From positions 1-64,000 of the forward strand of contig CAWCUU010000001.1 of the NCBI GenBank assembly GCA_963798855.1: DNA of 64,000 nt, written 5' to 3'. The position numbers were made by a program, and so were the translations under genes. Of the stretch, positions 1-11,114 are shown in pieces; position 1 is the first letter of the stretch; every line of letters starts with the position of its first letter. The notes under the pieces were generated by a model that worked only from the letters and a program-made list of their open reading frames with translations, had not been told where the DNA came from and did not search any database. Origin of the DNA: CAWCUU01 sp963798855 (lineage in GTDB: Bacteria > Gemmatimonadota > Gemmatimonadetes > Longimicrobiales > RSA9).

Positions 1-101
1 CGCATATCTGTCACGTTCGTGTCGACGAGGATCACGCCGCGTCCGTACTGGAAGATGGCGCGATTGCTGACAGGGTCAATCCGACGGCTCACCAGCCTCA
101 T
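1..101 (-). CDS. 5' end of an unidentified gene running off the window edge
   Basis: About 33 codons of an open frame start at an ATG (101 descending) and leave the window at base 1. A GGAAGGAG ribosome-binding sequence lies roughly a dozen bases upstream, which supports this start. The visible peptide contains IFQYGRGVILVDTNVTD and is coding-like, but it is too short to assign to a family. It lies downstream of and in the same direction as the FkbM gene, so it is probably the next gene of the polysaccharide locus. Bases 102-253 between the two show nothing else. Confidence 0.35.
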   Translation of the reverse strand, partial: MRLVSRRIDPVSNRAIFQYGRGVILVDTNVTDM

Positions 102-253
102 TGCCGCCGGCGGTGCTCTCCTTCCGGGCCGGCCTCACCTCCTGAACAGCGTGACGCGGAGCGCTCGAACGAGATCGGAGACAACGGACTGGATACCGTC
201 TTCAAGCTGTTTAGGATGTTTGAATACATTCTCTTCACGTCGGGCGCTCCGTT

Positions 254-966
254 TCACGCCGTTCGTGTTTCACGCAGCCGGGTCAGGCCTGCTTTCTTGT
301 AACCAATGTCGAAATAGCTTCCGACTTCTGCACGACCAGCGAATTTGTCGCGAGATAATTCCTTGTATCCATGCTCAATCATGAATTTGTTGATATCAGA
401 CAGTTGACAGCATCCCTCATATGACTCAAAGTCCGGTACTTCTGTCTTTATGAATTTAAAATTCTCCAAAATAGAAAGGCTCCCTCGCAAGACAAGCAAC
501 TCCGCTCCCTGAACGTCCAATATTAAGGCTTGATATTTACTGGCGTCGATCTGCTCTCTCTTGAACAAAGTAGCCAGAGTCATGCTTTTGAGACGTATGG
601 TCGAAGTGTAGTCGACGCTTGGCCAAATATCTTTGTGACGCTTGAACTCCAATAAGGACAATAATGCGCCGTTATTGCTTGCGAGGTGGAACTCGTATTC
701 CTTATCATCAATGTCTGTAACAAGTGCTTGATATGCACGCTGTTTTCTCAAACCCCCCGGATATTGACATTGAGTTGAGCGAATACTTCGGGAATCGGCT
801 CGATCCACAGCACGCTCAAGCCGTGAGTACTGTACAGCTCCCGTTCTTGTCCAGTATTTGCGCCGACATGAACAATGCCGGAAACATTAGTCAAGAATAG
901 ATCAGGGCTCTTTTGCAGTGTTCTCTTTAGTCGGCGAAGTAATGGCTTGCTTTTGGCCATGATCAT
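254..966 (-). CDS. FkbM family SAM-dependent methyltransferase (frameshifted)
   Basis: Two overlapping frames join into one protein of about 235 residues. The N-terminal part has the SAM-binding segment VSGIVHVGANTGQE followed by LWIEPIPEVF. The C-terminal part carries LILDVQGAELLVLRGS and the FIKTEVPDFE stretch typical of FkbM methyltransferases, which O-methylate sugars or other small hydroxyl groups. The break sits in a run of six C at 753-758 (six G on the coding strand); removing one base restores the frame, so a homopolymer indel is likely. Start ATG at 966 is chosen, with a second in-frame ATG at 960. Base composition is more A+T-rich than the following fcl/gmd genes, which suggests separate acquisition. 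It probably decorates the exopolysaccharide. Confidence 0.85.
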
Positions 967-1082
967 CGTTGGATACCTGCGGAAGTGGTGGGTAAGGCGT
1001 AGCGACGCGGATCTTTGCAGCCCAAAATGAACGACAGCCAGATCCCCTTCAGCACTTCGCGGCACCGTGATCCAGGCTCGGG

Positions 1083-2006
1083 TCAGGGAGATCCGCTGCC
1101 CATCTCCTCGAGGAAGGTGCGGTACGTCCGCTGCACTCCCTCCTCGAGCCCGATTCGCGGCTCCCAGCCCGACGCGCTCATCCGGCTGGTGTCGAGCAGC
1201 TTCCGGGGCGTTCCGTCCGGGCGGGAGGCGTCGAACGCGATGTCGCCTTCGTAGCCGACCACCTCAGCGATCAGCTGTGCCAGCTCCCCAATGGGGATGT
1301 CCCTACCCCAGCCAATGTTCACGATCTCCGGGGCCGCGGGATCACGCATGAGGTGCAGGCAGGCATCCGCCAGGTCATCGACGTGAAGAAACTCGCGCCG
1401 GGGCGGCCCGTGCCCCATACCGTGACTTTCTCCGCACGGTCTCCTTGGCTTCATGGAGCTTTCGAATCAGAGCCGGCAACACATGCCAGTCTCGGAGATC
1501 GAAGTTGTCTCCGGGCCCGTACAGATTGGTCGGCATCATGGAAATGTAGTTCGTGCCGTACTGACGGTTGTACGCCTGGCACATCTTGACTCCGGCGATC
1601 TTCGCGATCGCATACGGCTCGTTGGTCGGCTCCAGCGGACCCGTCAGCAGGTACTCCTCCTTCATCGGCTGCGGCGCGTGCTTCGGGTAAATGCACGAGC
1701 TCCCGAGAAACAGCAGCTTTTCCACGCCGTCCGCCAGGCCGCGTCGATCACGCTCAGCTGGATCGCGAGGTTGTCGCGAATGAAGTCCGCCGGGATGGCG
1801 AGTTCGCCAGTATGCCGCCGACCTTGGCGGCCGCGAGAAATACGAAGCGCGGGCGCGGCCTCCTCGAAGAAATCGCGGACACCGCCGCGATCGCGAAGAT
1901 CCAGTTCTTCGCGCGTGCGGAAGAGGAGATTCTCGTAGCCGCCCTCTCCAGCCGGCGAACGAGTGCACTCCCGACGAGACCGCGATGGCCAGCCACGTAT
2001 ATCCGA

Positions 2007-2020
<14 letters not shown>
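1083..2020 (-). CDS. fcl: GDP-L-fucose synthase (frameshifted)
   Basis: This is the NADPH-dependent epimerase/reductase that turns GDP-4-keto-6-deoxymannose into GDP-L-fucose in the cytoplasm. The pieces in order are the Rossmann start IYVAGHRGLVGSALVRRL, FVFLAAAKVGGILANS, the active-site SSCIYP, the YAIAKIAG catalytic Tyr/Lys pair, the TNLYGPGDNFD segment, and a C-terminal part with FLHVDDLADACLHLM. They lie in at least three frames, so several indels split the gene (around 1450, 1750 and 1850). The start is taken as GTG at 2020, overlapping the end of the upstream gmd by 14 bases, as expected for a coupled pair. Together with gmd it indicates that the surface polymer contains L-fucose or a derived sugar. 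Confidence 0.9.
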
Positions 2021-3073
<1,053 letters not shown>

Positions 3074-3108
3074 TCCGTCCCTTTGTGTGAAGAGCATCAC
3101 AGCTACAT

Positions 3109-4043
3109 CTATTCCGAGTCGTACTCACCGGATTCGGCCCGCTCGGCGGCTTCCGGCTCGGCCGCTTCGCCGGCGCCCCGAAACGTCCTGAGCGTCAGCT
3201 TCTTCTGATGCTCCGGCGCGGCAACGCCGGTGGGCGAGGTGCCCTCGAAATAGTGACGTTCCCAGGGAACCTGGTCCGAACCCGTCTGACCCGCGCGCCT
3301 GAAGGCGAGTCGACGCAATCCGTTCATGAGCCCACGCCGACGATCGAACTCCTGCCACTGCGCTGCGAGATCCGGCTCTTCCTCGATCCGCTCGAGCCGG
3401 GGTACGAACGCTTCGAGCTCGTGCCGCCGTCGCGGGACGATCATGCAGAAGGGCTCGCCCCGCTCGAAATGAACCGGTGATCCGGCGCGGGTCAGCTTCC
3501 AGTTCATCGTGAAGCTCGCCACCGCCCAGTCCGTCTCCACGACCCCCTCCAGCGCGTGTATCCCGTCCTTCGGCAGATTGGCCGGACCGCGTACCCAGAG
3601 GTTGTACCCCGGTGGTGTGCGGAAGAGATACCGGATGTAGAAGGTCAGGATGCCATGGCCGAAAATGCTGATTGCCAGCGGATGCGACGGCTTCTCGCCC
3701 GCGTACTCGATCGTGAGCGCCTTCGGTGTGCCGCCGCCATCCCAGCTCACCCGGAAGGAGTCGCCGTTCAGGAGGAACCACCCCGACTGGTTCGCCATCA
3801 GCAGCGGAAGACAGCGATGAGCGAAGCCCCTGTTCGTCTCGCGCATCCATTGACGCGCCGTTGTAGCCGGCACGATCCGCGGCAAATGCTCTGCTCCCGG
3901 CAGCACGTAAGCGGTCAGGGAGAGCTCCGTTTCGTGCGAAGGGTCGGGCGCCGGCGCGGCATCGCCGCAGCGCTGTCCTCCGCGAGCCCGGAGTACGGGC
4001 ACCCCGCCGCTCGTTCGGAGGGCGGGTCCTGGCTGTCGGTCAT
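3109..4043 (-). CDS. DUF6065 family protein (frameshifted)
   Basis: The long C-terminal part has the pattern I associate with DUF6065: LTAYVLPGAEHLPRIVPA, then LPLLMANQSGWFLLNGD, then GHGILTFYIRYLFRTPPG and TDWAVASFTMNWKLTR. No biochemical role is established for this family as far as I know; it recurs in polysaccharide and natural-product loci. The start is taken as ATG 4043 in another frame (MTDSQDPPSERAAG), joined to the main frame by an indel around 3965-4000. There is no signal peptide or membrane segment, so it is probably cytoplasmic. It lies directly upstream of gmd in the same direction. Family assignment is from pattern memory; function is unknown. Confidence 0.6.
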
Positions 4044-4937
4044 TTCGAGTCCCCGCACGGCCGATTGAGTCGATTCGCGCTCTGTGCGCGCTACCCTTTC
4101 CTGAAATGATCGGGTGGTGCTGCGGCAAGCGTCTCCAGCAGCGGCGGCAGTCGTCGGCCACGATCGCGCGACGGGCGAGCCGGAATCCGCGAACGCCGGA
4201 CGCACGGCTCCCGGCTCCTCAGGGATCTTCCGCGTGGAGTTCGTTGCGAGGGTGGAATCGCGCCGCCGCAGTGGCAGCCTCGCGTGATCGCACGCACGAG
4301 AGGACTGCACATCCCGCTCGATTCACGATACCGCCGAGACGCCAGAGGCCGCAATCGTTCGGAATGAGTAAGACGTCCCTCTGTCCTGCCCCGAGGGCGC
4401 CGAAATGCGCATGCTTGCCTTCCTCACCCAGCCGGCTCGACCTCGATCAGACCCACGGCGCATAACCGGGGAGGCGCGTTCGGCCATCGCTCGACGGAGC
4501 CCCAAGACCCTCCGTTCGGTCTTTGCCCTTGCTTCACTGCCCGCTCAGCCGACCGTCTCGGTCACCCTTGACCCGCTGATCTCGTCCCCCATCCTCACCA
4601 AAGCGGCCGAAATGAGGTTTGGAATTGTCCTGTCCCTCTGCCACCGCATGCCTGGGGCTCACCGTTACTGCTTGAGCTCCCTCGAGTGTGGAGTATCTTG
4701 AATGGGATGCGTTCCTGCGCCCGTTAGCTGATTTCGCGTCTGTTTATGTGGGCGCCGGAGCATCGAAGAAAAAGCACGTGCTGCCCTCTATGCTGCACAT
4801 AGATCTTCAACATTGATCGTGCCGGTGTCCCTCCATTGCTTGATCCCTCCCCATTCCACTGGCGCGTCATTGTCTCCTCCGCAATACCGCAACAGCTTTG
4901 TCAGTAGAACAATGCAACAGTTGGCGACCGGTCGGAC
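4044..4937. other. Gene-poor interval with a possible decayed reading frame
   Basis: No gene can be supported here. The divergent genes on either side (minus-strand DUF6065, plus-strand glycosyltransferase) imply promoters in both directions. Around 4687-4906, two short plus-strand stretches are coding-like in different frames (EYLEWDAFLRPLADF, then WRVIVSSAIPQQLC) and could be remnants of one damaged gene. The interval becomes more A+T-rich from about 4700 rightward, the same composition as the following glycosyltransferase, so a transfer boundary may lie here. Confidence 0.3.
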
Positions 4938-6069
4938 ATGAGAGCAGTCCACGTTGGACCCTACAAGCCAGAGAGCAGCAGCGGTGTGAACCGCACCATT
5001 TCCGGGCTGGTACAAGAACTGGCCCTGCGTGGGATAGATGCTGAAGTTTGGCATCTCACAGATCGAGTCACAAATTGAACAGCGCACGGTCGACGGGGTT
5101 CGTGTGTATGATCTGCCCGTGAGGCGGTCGCCCTGGAGCATGTTCTACGGTTTACCTCATACCACCCGATCCTTCATCCTTTGTGCGCAGGAGAGAGTTG
5201 ACATTGTCCATTTCCATTCGGTGTTCATCCCGCACAACGTACAGATTGCACGGCTGTTGAAAGCGCCTTACCTCGTGACGCCCCACGGCGGCTACGCTCC
5301 ACACCGAGTCCATGGACGTCATCGATTTGCCAAAATGGTTTGGCGGAATATGTATGAACTCACCTACCTGGAGGGAGCAAGCGCTCTTCACGTTGTACAT
5401 GAAGCCGAGAGCTCTGATCTTCAGAGATTCGGTGTAACCGGGAACCAGGTAATGATCCCGAACTTTGTTGACCCTGCCTACTCCGCTGACTTAACTGACA
5501 TGCCAGCTAAAGATCGGGTTCGAACGGCTCTTTACATTGGGCGCCTGTCCGTTGCAGTGAAGGGTCTTGATCTGCTGCTAGAAGGCTACGCTCAGTTCCT
5601 GAAAAGTAGTATGCGCTATGAAACTAGACTCGTCGTTGCTGGGCCCAATGACCGGGGGGGGCTACTGGAACTAACCCGTTTGGCTCACCGTCTGGGAATT
5701 GAGGATAAGGTATCGTTCGTCGGTCCAGTTTTCGGCGACGAGAAGACGAACCTTCTCAAGGGCTCCACCGTTTTCGTGCACACGTCGCGATCGGAGGGCA
5801 TGCCGCTTTCGATTCTCGAGGCTATGGCACTCAGACGGCCGGTATTGATCACACCGGAAACAAATCTGGGCCAGCATATCAGTCAATCCGACGCAGGTCT
5901 GGTGGTTCCTGGCACGATCGAAGACATTGCCCGGGGGCTTCATGAGGTGTTGTGCGAGGACTCGACTATCCTCGAACAAATGGGAATAAGGGCCAGGCAA
6001 CTGGTCCTCAATCATTTTACGAGGGAGCGCGTGGGGGGGCCATGGCTGAAGCTTACTCCGTTATTATAG
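4938..6069 (+). CDS. Glycosyltransferase family 4 (frameshifted near its N-terminus)
   Basis: A GT-B glycosyltransferase. The N-terminus begins at ATG 4938 (MRAVHVGPYKPESSSGVNRT, the usual nucleotide-sugar loop) and shifts frame near 5075. The rest follows with VDIVHFHSVF, APYLVTPHGGY, the linker IPNFVDPAYS, the second Rossmann domain TALYIGRLS..KGLDLLLEGY, VSFVGPVFGDEK and the catalytic/binding HTSRSEGMPLSILEAMA. A run of seven G at about 6030 makes the last codons uncertain; one more G would extend the frame. The gene is A+T-richer than the average of the window. It sits in tandem with the nucleotidyltransferase-kinase downstream. The sugar and linkage cannot be predicted. Confidence 0.85.
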
Positions 6070-6135
6070 CAAGGATGTCGGCTGAGCCAGCCTCTGGATC
6101 GATTTGTCGAGAGCCTGAGGGATACTTTCGCTGTG

Positions 6136-7397
6136 ATGGAGAGCGAACTCCATACAATTCGCGGTCCTTAGAAATGCTGATATTGTGGGCAATGTAGAGC
6201 TAGGCGGCGATGTCGACATTCTGGTTTCGGATGTCGACCGCGCCGCGGCCCTTCTACAGGATTGCTTTGGTAGCGTTGTCCGATTCGCAAAGCGCTCGTA
6301 CGTACAGCAGTACTACTTCTACGTCGATGGCTTCGGAGGCGTTCACATTGATCTTACTCCATGGATTGAATGGCACGGTGCTCGATACGCCGCAAGCGAC
6401 GTGTTGTTCAGCCACGCCCGCTCCTCGAACGGGTCTGTTATCAAGCTGGCGGAATCACACGAGGCCTTGATCTGCTGGTTTGCCAGCCTTCTTTGGGGAG
6501 GGTTCTTCAAAGAGAGATACCGCGACTTGATCGTCAATACAGCTGCGGACAACCCTGCGGCTTTCGAAGAGACCCTCTCATTAGCGCTGGGCCCTCGCTG
6601 GGCAAGACAGTTGTTGTCTTGGGCAGCATCCGGAGTGCCCGAACGATCCGTCGCTCACGTTCGCCAGATTCGTCGCGCTGTCTGGTTGAGGTCATTTCGA
6701 CGGGCACCAATTGAGACAGTAAAGGGCTGGTTGGTCTATTGGGTGACTGAAGTTCGGCTTCGCCTCTCTCCGCCCGGTCTTTGGGTCGTCATTCTCGGGC
6801 CGGATGGCAGTGGAAAAGTAGTGTCATCAGCGATTGAGCCCACTGGGCTTGTTCGCGGGTGCACAAAAGCTTCATTGGCGTCCTGGAATACTAGGGCGAA
6901 AACGACAGCAATCCCAGCTGCAAGTGCAAGATCCCCATGCTGGTCGGCCATACGCCGCCTATATATCGATTATAAAGCTTGCCTACCTTTGGCTGGACTA
7001 TGTTCTGGGATACTGGCTGGTTCTTGTACATGACCTGGCCAAGGATGGCATGGTAATCTTTGACCGCTACTACGATGACCTCCTGGTTGATCCTCGGCGG
7101 TATCGTTACGGTGGTCCAATGTGGCTGGCGCGGCTAGTTTCGCACCTCATCCCCCGACCGCATCTGGCCATCCTTTTCGATGCGCCTCCCAATGTGATTC
7201 ATACTCGAAAACAGGAAGTCGACCTGGACGAGACGGTCCGACAGTGTAATGAGTACAAGGCGTTAGTCCGGCGACTTCCTGCTGCGGAAGTCATTGACGC
7301 CTCTCGTCCATTGGACTTGGTGATGGAACAGGTAGAACGAACCATTCTCCGATATGCAATAATGCGTGGACCCAGTAATCATCAATGTGACGCCTGA
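6136..7397 (+). CDS. Nucleotidyltransferase plus thymidylate-kinase-like protein (frameshifted)
   Basis: Two domains are visible. The N-terminal half has the nucleotidyltransferase pattern NVELGGDVDILVSDVD (Gly followed by Asp-x-Asp). The C-terminal half has a Walker A GPDGSGK at about 6800, then HWRPGILGRK, VIFDRYYDDLLVDPRRY and LAILFDAPPNVIHTRKQE, a thymidylate-kinase-like P-loop fold. Frame breaks near 6168 and 6825 interrupt it. The true start is uncertain: ATG 6136 is the first clean one, but coding-like sequence extends back to about 6070. The same architecture appears again at 23975-25359. Proteins of this kind occur in polysaccharide loci, but their substrate is not known to me. Confidence 0.7.
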
Positions 7398-8042
7398 CAC
7401 TCAAACGTTCAGCGAAGGGGAAAACCGGTAATGACGACGCCTCGGATAGTGGAGGCGCTGTGATCCCCCGTCCTGCGCTTTCCCTGCGGTCCTAGAACTC
7501 GCAGCTACGTACCCGGAGCTTCCGACTAATCGCCTACGCCGCATGTTCGGGCACCGGCGGCTGCCTGTCCCAAAGCGCGTATCGCAGCACCGCATCGGCC
7601 TCCTCCGGCGGCTTGTCCACGAATTCAGCCAATCCCCATGGCCACGTCCACGTTGCGGTTTCAAGTCGGCGTTTTCTCCAACCCCATTGCGACCCGCCCG
7701 CTTCCAGTGCTCCCAAGACACTCAGATCGGAGCGGCACTCAGCCAGGCGGGTCCCCAACAAGAGCCGGGGCGGTTCAGTCGGCCACGTTCCCCGGACAAG
7801 GCCCAGTTCAGTGAGGTCACCTGGAAAACTTTAGCCGGCCGCGCGAAAAAAATTGCATCGATCGACCCGGACGCCACGGCGTCCCCGGAGGCGGTGAATC
7901 TCGGGAATCGTTTCTCGGAACCGGAGTTCAACATTCGATGATCGAGAAGTGCGTTCGACGTGCACAATGGTTGCTGCAACAGCGGGTCGGAGTCTCGGGT
8001 GAACTGGATGTCGAGACGGCCCGCGGCTCCATGACATCCACA
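7398..8042. other. Interval with no supportable gene, leading to the riboswitch
   Basis: Several short open frames exist on both strands, but none has a recognisable motif, a good ribosome-binding site or an uninterrupted length that would justify a gene. The sequence returns to high G+C within it. Its right part must hold the promoter for the riboswitch-controlled lipoprotein gene, but no clear -35/-10 pair stands out. Confidence 0.3.
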
Positions 8043-8131
8043 CGCTGCTCAGAGCAAACCCGCCGAAAGGCGGCGACGCAGAGCTACGGGGCTACGGCGC
8101 AATGCGCGCTAGGCCCGCCGAGCCGCCAGCG
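8043..8131 (+). promoter_or_regulatory. Cyclic-di-GMP class I (GEMM-type) riboswitch candidate
   Basis: The core matches the class I aptamer. AGAGCAAACC (8051-8060) leads into a hairpin CCGCC-GAAA-GGCGG (8060-8073) with a GAAA tetraloop, then GACGCAGAGC (8075-8084), the near-invariant ACGCAAAGC-like strand with one A-to-G change. A second arm follows (ACGGGGCTA ... TAGGCCC) and ends in GCCGAGCCGCC. The closing P1 stem is present: CGCTG (8043-8047) pairs with CAGCG (8127-8131). The aptamer ends about 80 bases before the ATG at 8210, leaving room for an expression platform, though I did not identify an obvious switching terminator. It would place the downstream surface lipoprotein under second-messenger control. 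Confidence 0.7.
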
Positions 8132-8209
8132 AGCCCCTACGGGAGCGCGGGCGGTCGTGCACCGAACCTCCGGTCGCTCCCGATTCACCGGAAGCGCCGG
8201 GAGGTGACG

Positions 8210-10755
8210 ATGCGCCGCTCCTTCGCGACACTCTCAGCCTCGCTCCTGTTTCTTGCAGGCTGCGGCGATTCGACGACGACCCCGCAGCGTCAGATTGCGT
8301 CGATCGAGCTCTCCCCATCCGAGCTCATCCTGGAGGACGGCGCGCCCGGCACCCTCACGGCGATCGTGCGTGACCAGGCTGGCGAGCCGATCGGCAAGCT
8401 TCCCGATGGCGTCAGCATCTCGTGGTCCAGCGTCGATCCGGGCGTCGCCGGTGTCGGCCAGGATGGCGCCGTTACGCCGATCAGCATGGGAGAGACGCAG
8501 GTAGAGGCGGTGATCGTGATGTCCGGCCGAGCCTCGGCGATTCCGGGGGCCCGCTTCGGGGTCGGGAACGGCAGTGGAGGGGTGAAAGGATCGAGCTCCG
8601 TGAAAGTGCGGGCTTTCGCAAACGTGCTGGAGGCGGTTTCCGGGGACGGGCAGGAAACGGACGCGGGTACATCGCTTTCGAATCCGCTCGTGGTGCGCGC
8701 GCTGGACCGCGCCGGCAACGCGGTGGCGGGCGTGGAGATCGCGTTCTCGACGATCGACGGCGGCAGCTTCTCGCCGGCGAAAGTGACGACGGGTACGGAT
8801 GGCACGGCGCAGACGCGATGGACGCTGGGATCCACTGGCGGAGCGCAGTCGGCGACGGCCACGGCCAGGAAAGGCTCGGCCTCGGCCACGTTCGGCGCGA
8901 CCGCCCTGTCCAGCGGCTCGGCGCCGTCCGACTGCTTGTCGGTCGAGCCCGCTGCCGATACTCTGAACTATGTCGGTGACGCCGGCACTCTCGCTGCCAC
9001 GACCTCCGCTTCCGGTACGGTCGGCTGGACCAGCTCGGCGCCCGCCGTCGCAACCGTGGACGCGTCAGGCAAGGTGACCGCAAAGTCGAAGGGTATCGCT
9101 CTCATCACCGCGGCCCTCACCGGCTGCGCACCCGACACGGCAACCGTGGTGGTCCGCCAGGTCGTGAAGTCGGTCTCCGTCTCACCCGCGAGCGCCTCCG
9201 TCACCGTGGGCGCGACGACGACCCTTCAGCCATTGGCCGTGGATTCGGGCGGAGCGGCCATCGCTGGCGTCAGCTACGCCTGGTCGACCACCGACGCCGC
9301 CGTGGCGTCGGTGAGTGGAGGCACGGTCACCGGCGTGGCCGCCGGCTCGGCTACGATCAGGGCCACCGCCGGTGGTCAGAGCGGCAGCTCCGCCATCACG
9401 GTCCAGCCCCAGGTCAGTGGCGACGGAAACCCGGACTGGGCGGCGGTCATCCAGGGTATCCGGCCACGCGGCTTCGGCGCGGGTCCGTACACGCTCTACA
9501 CGGCCGGCTCGAGTGGCCGAACGTACTGGGTGTCACCGGCCGGAAACGACGGCAACACCGGCACGAGCAGCTCGCCCTTCCGCACGATCAACCACGCCGC
9601 GCAGCTGGCGCAAGCCGGGGATGTCGTCAACATCGGCGATGGCACCTACCGCGAGTCGGTCCTGGTCAAGAGCTCCGGCACCTCCAGCGCTCGGATCGTC
9701 TTCCAGGCGGTGAACCGTGGGGGGGTTGTGCTGACCGGGGGAACGTATGTCTGGCAACCTTACGGCTGGATCGGCGAGACCGGCAGAACGGGCGCCGCGT
9801 ACGTGACGCTCAAGGGCCTGATCTTCCGGCAGTACGCGGAACAGGAGACCACAGGTGCGAACGCGGTGCGAACCGGCAAGGGGCTGGCATATCGAGGACT
9901 GCCTCTTCAATGCGTCGGCGCATACGCGGTCTCAACATCGTGGAGCACGACGTCGAGATCTATCGGTCGACGTTCCAGTATCACACACACCATGCGCTTC
10001 AAGCGGGCACCAAGGACCTGGGCGCCACGAGTCCCAGCGATCCGCTGTACAAGCCGCTGACCGGACTCAAGATCATCGACGTGATTTTCCGCGGCAACCA
10101 CACCACAGCCGACCCGTTATCAGGTGCTTCGGGTACGCACGGCGTAAAACTAAGTAACACGCGCGGAACGCTGGTGGAGAACCTCGAGTCCTACGAGAAC
10201 CACTCCTACGGGATCTGGTTCGACTCGCGAAACACCGATTACACGATCCGCGACAGCTATTTCCACGACAACACGGGCTTCTATAGTGCAGACGGCAGAT
10301 ACGTTCGAGCGGGCCAGGGCATGATGCTGGAAGTCGACTGGCCCGGCGGTACGCTCGAGAACAACGTCTTCATGAACAACGAGTCCGCCGGTATCGCGCT
10401 CGTGAACACCAGCGGGCTGACGGTCCGAGGCAACCTGTTCGCGCACAACGAGAAGTGCATGATGCTCTACAACATGGGGCAGACGTCGAACTACACGTAC
10501 TTCCCGTTCGAGGACATCCAGATCCTGAGCAATCACTGCAAGGACTGGAAGAACTCCTCGGGCATCCACACGCCCGGCGGGAGCGGCACACCGGCCGACC
10601 ACAACGTCTTCGCCGACTACAACACCTACGAGCCGGTAGCGAATGCCCAGTTCGCGTGGTGGCCGGGTCCGGTCTACGGCGCCACGAGCATCGCCCAGAT
10701 GCAGAGCCGCTTCGGCTGGGAGGCGCACGGAGGGACCGCCACGACGAACTGGTGA
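8210..10755 (+). CDS. Secreted lipoprotein with Ig-like domains and a right-handed beta-helix
   Basis: Start ATG 8210 follows GGGAGGTGACG directly. The N-terminus is a lipoprotein signal with lipobox LAGC. After it come a Big2-like domain (IELSPSELILEDG), a Big1-like domain (DAGTSLSNPLVVRALDRAGN), two more Big2-like repeats (SSAPAVATVDASGKVTA; STTDAAVASVSGGTVTG), then TYWVSPAGNDGNTGTSSSPF, the usual opening of secreted parallel beta-helix proteins, and about 350 residues of helix coils (YENHSYGIWFDSRNTDY, GLTVRGNLFAHNE). Frame slips occur near 9880 and 9925. The fold suggests a polysaccharide lyase, epimerase or binding protein at the cell surface; no catalytic residues could be fixed. The riboswitch upstream and the nearby exopolysaccharide genes fit a role in matrix remodelling. 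Confidence 0.8.
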
Positions 10756-10781
10756 TCCCGCTGGCGGACGGGGGAGGCACC

Positions 10782-11013
10782 CTAGGCGGCCGGACCGCAC
10801 TCCGTGGCGGTCCGGCCGTCGGGCCGCTCGGGTTGTCCCAGGGCACGCCGGTAGCAGCGCAGCAGCATCGAGTGGTTCGCTTCCTCGGTGAAACGCGATT
10901 CATAGCTCTGACGGGCCCCTCGCTGCAGCTCCGCGGTGGCCGCTCTGTCGGCGGTCATTGCTCGCGCCACGGCCATCGCCATCTCGACCGCGCTGCCGGC
11001 TGTAGGAGACACC
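10782..11013 (-). pseudogene. 3' fragment of a glycosyltransferase, severed by an IS21 element
   Basis: This is the C-terminal end of a group 1 glycosyltransferase: SPTAGSAVEMAMAVARAMT leads to RGARQSYESRFTEEANHSML. It matches the end of the intact paralogue at 17481-18681 (RGARHTFQERFTEEANHTML). The coding direction continues on the far side of the IS at 13311. It cannot be expressed as a functional enzyme. Its stop codon lies beside a strong inverted repeat shared with the paralogue. Confidence 0.8.
10788..10817. terminator. Hairpin between convergent genes
   Basis: Perfect 11-base inverted repeat GGCCGGACCGC, 8-base loop, GCGGTCCGGCC. It overlaps the last codons of the truncated glycosyltransferase and lies just after the stop of the beta-helix gene, so it can stop transcription from both sides. 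No long T tract follows. The intact paralogue at 17481 has nearly the same hairpin in the same place. Confidence 0.55.
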
Positions 11014-11029
11014 TGCAGATTCCTGCTCA

Positions 11030-11050
11030 GGGGACATCCAGTTTTACGCA
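11030..11050. repeat. Left terminal inverted repeat of the IS21 element
   Basis: A 21-base segment complementary to 13258-13278 with a single mismatch. It lies about 65 bases before the istA start, the expected arrangement for IS21 family ends. Confidence 0.8.
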
Positions 11051-11114
11051 CTTGAGTTGACGGGGCCCGCGGGTGCGGGTCCACTCCGGATGGACCTCGA
11101 TCCGGAGACGGCGC

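Noticed and set aside
19..384. 121-codon plus-strand open frame at the window start
   Set aside because: Overlaps the 3' end of the FkbM gene on the other strand, has no ribosome-binding site or motif.
7534..7761. Possible transposase remnant on the minus strand
   Set aside because: No DDE or HTH pattern and no inverted repeats; composition alone is not enough.
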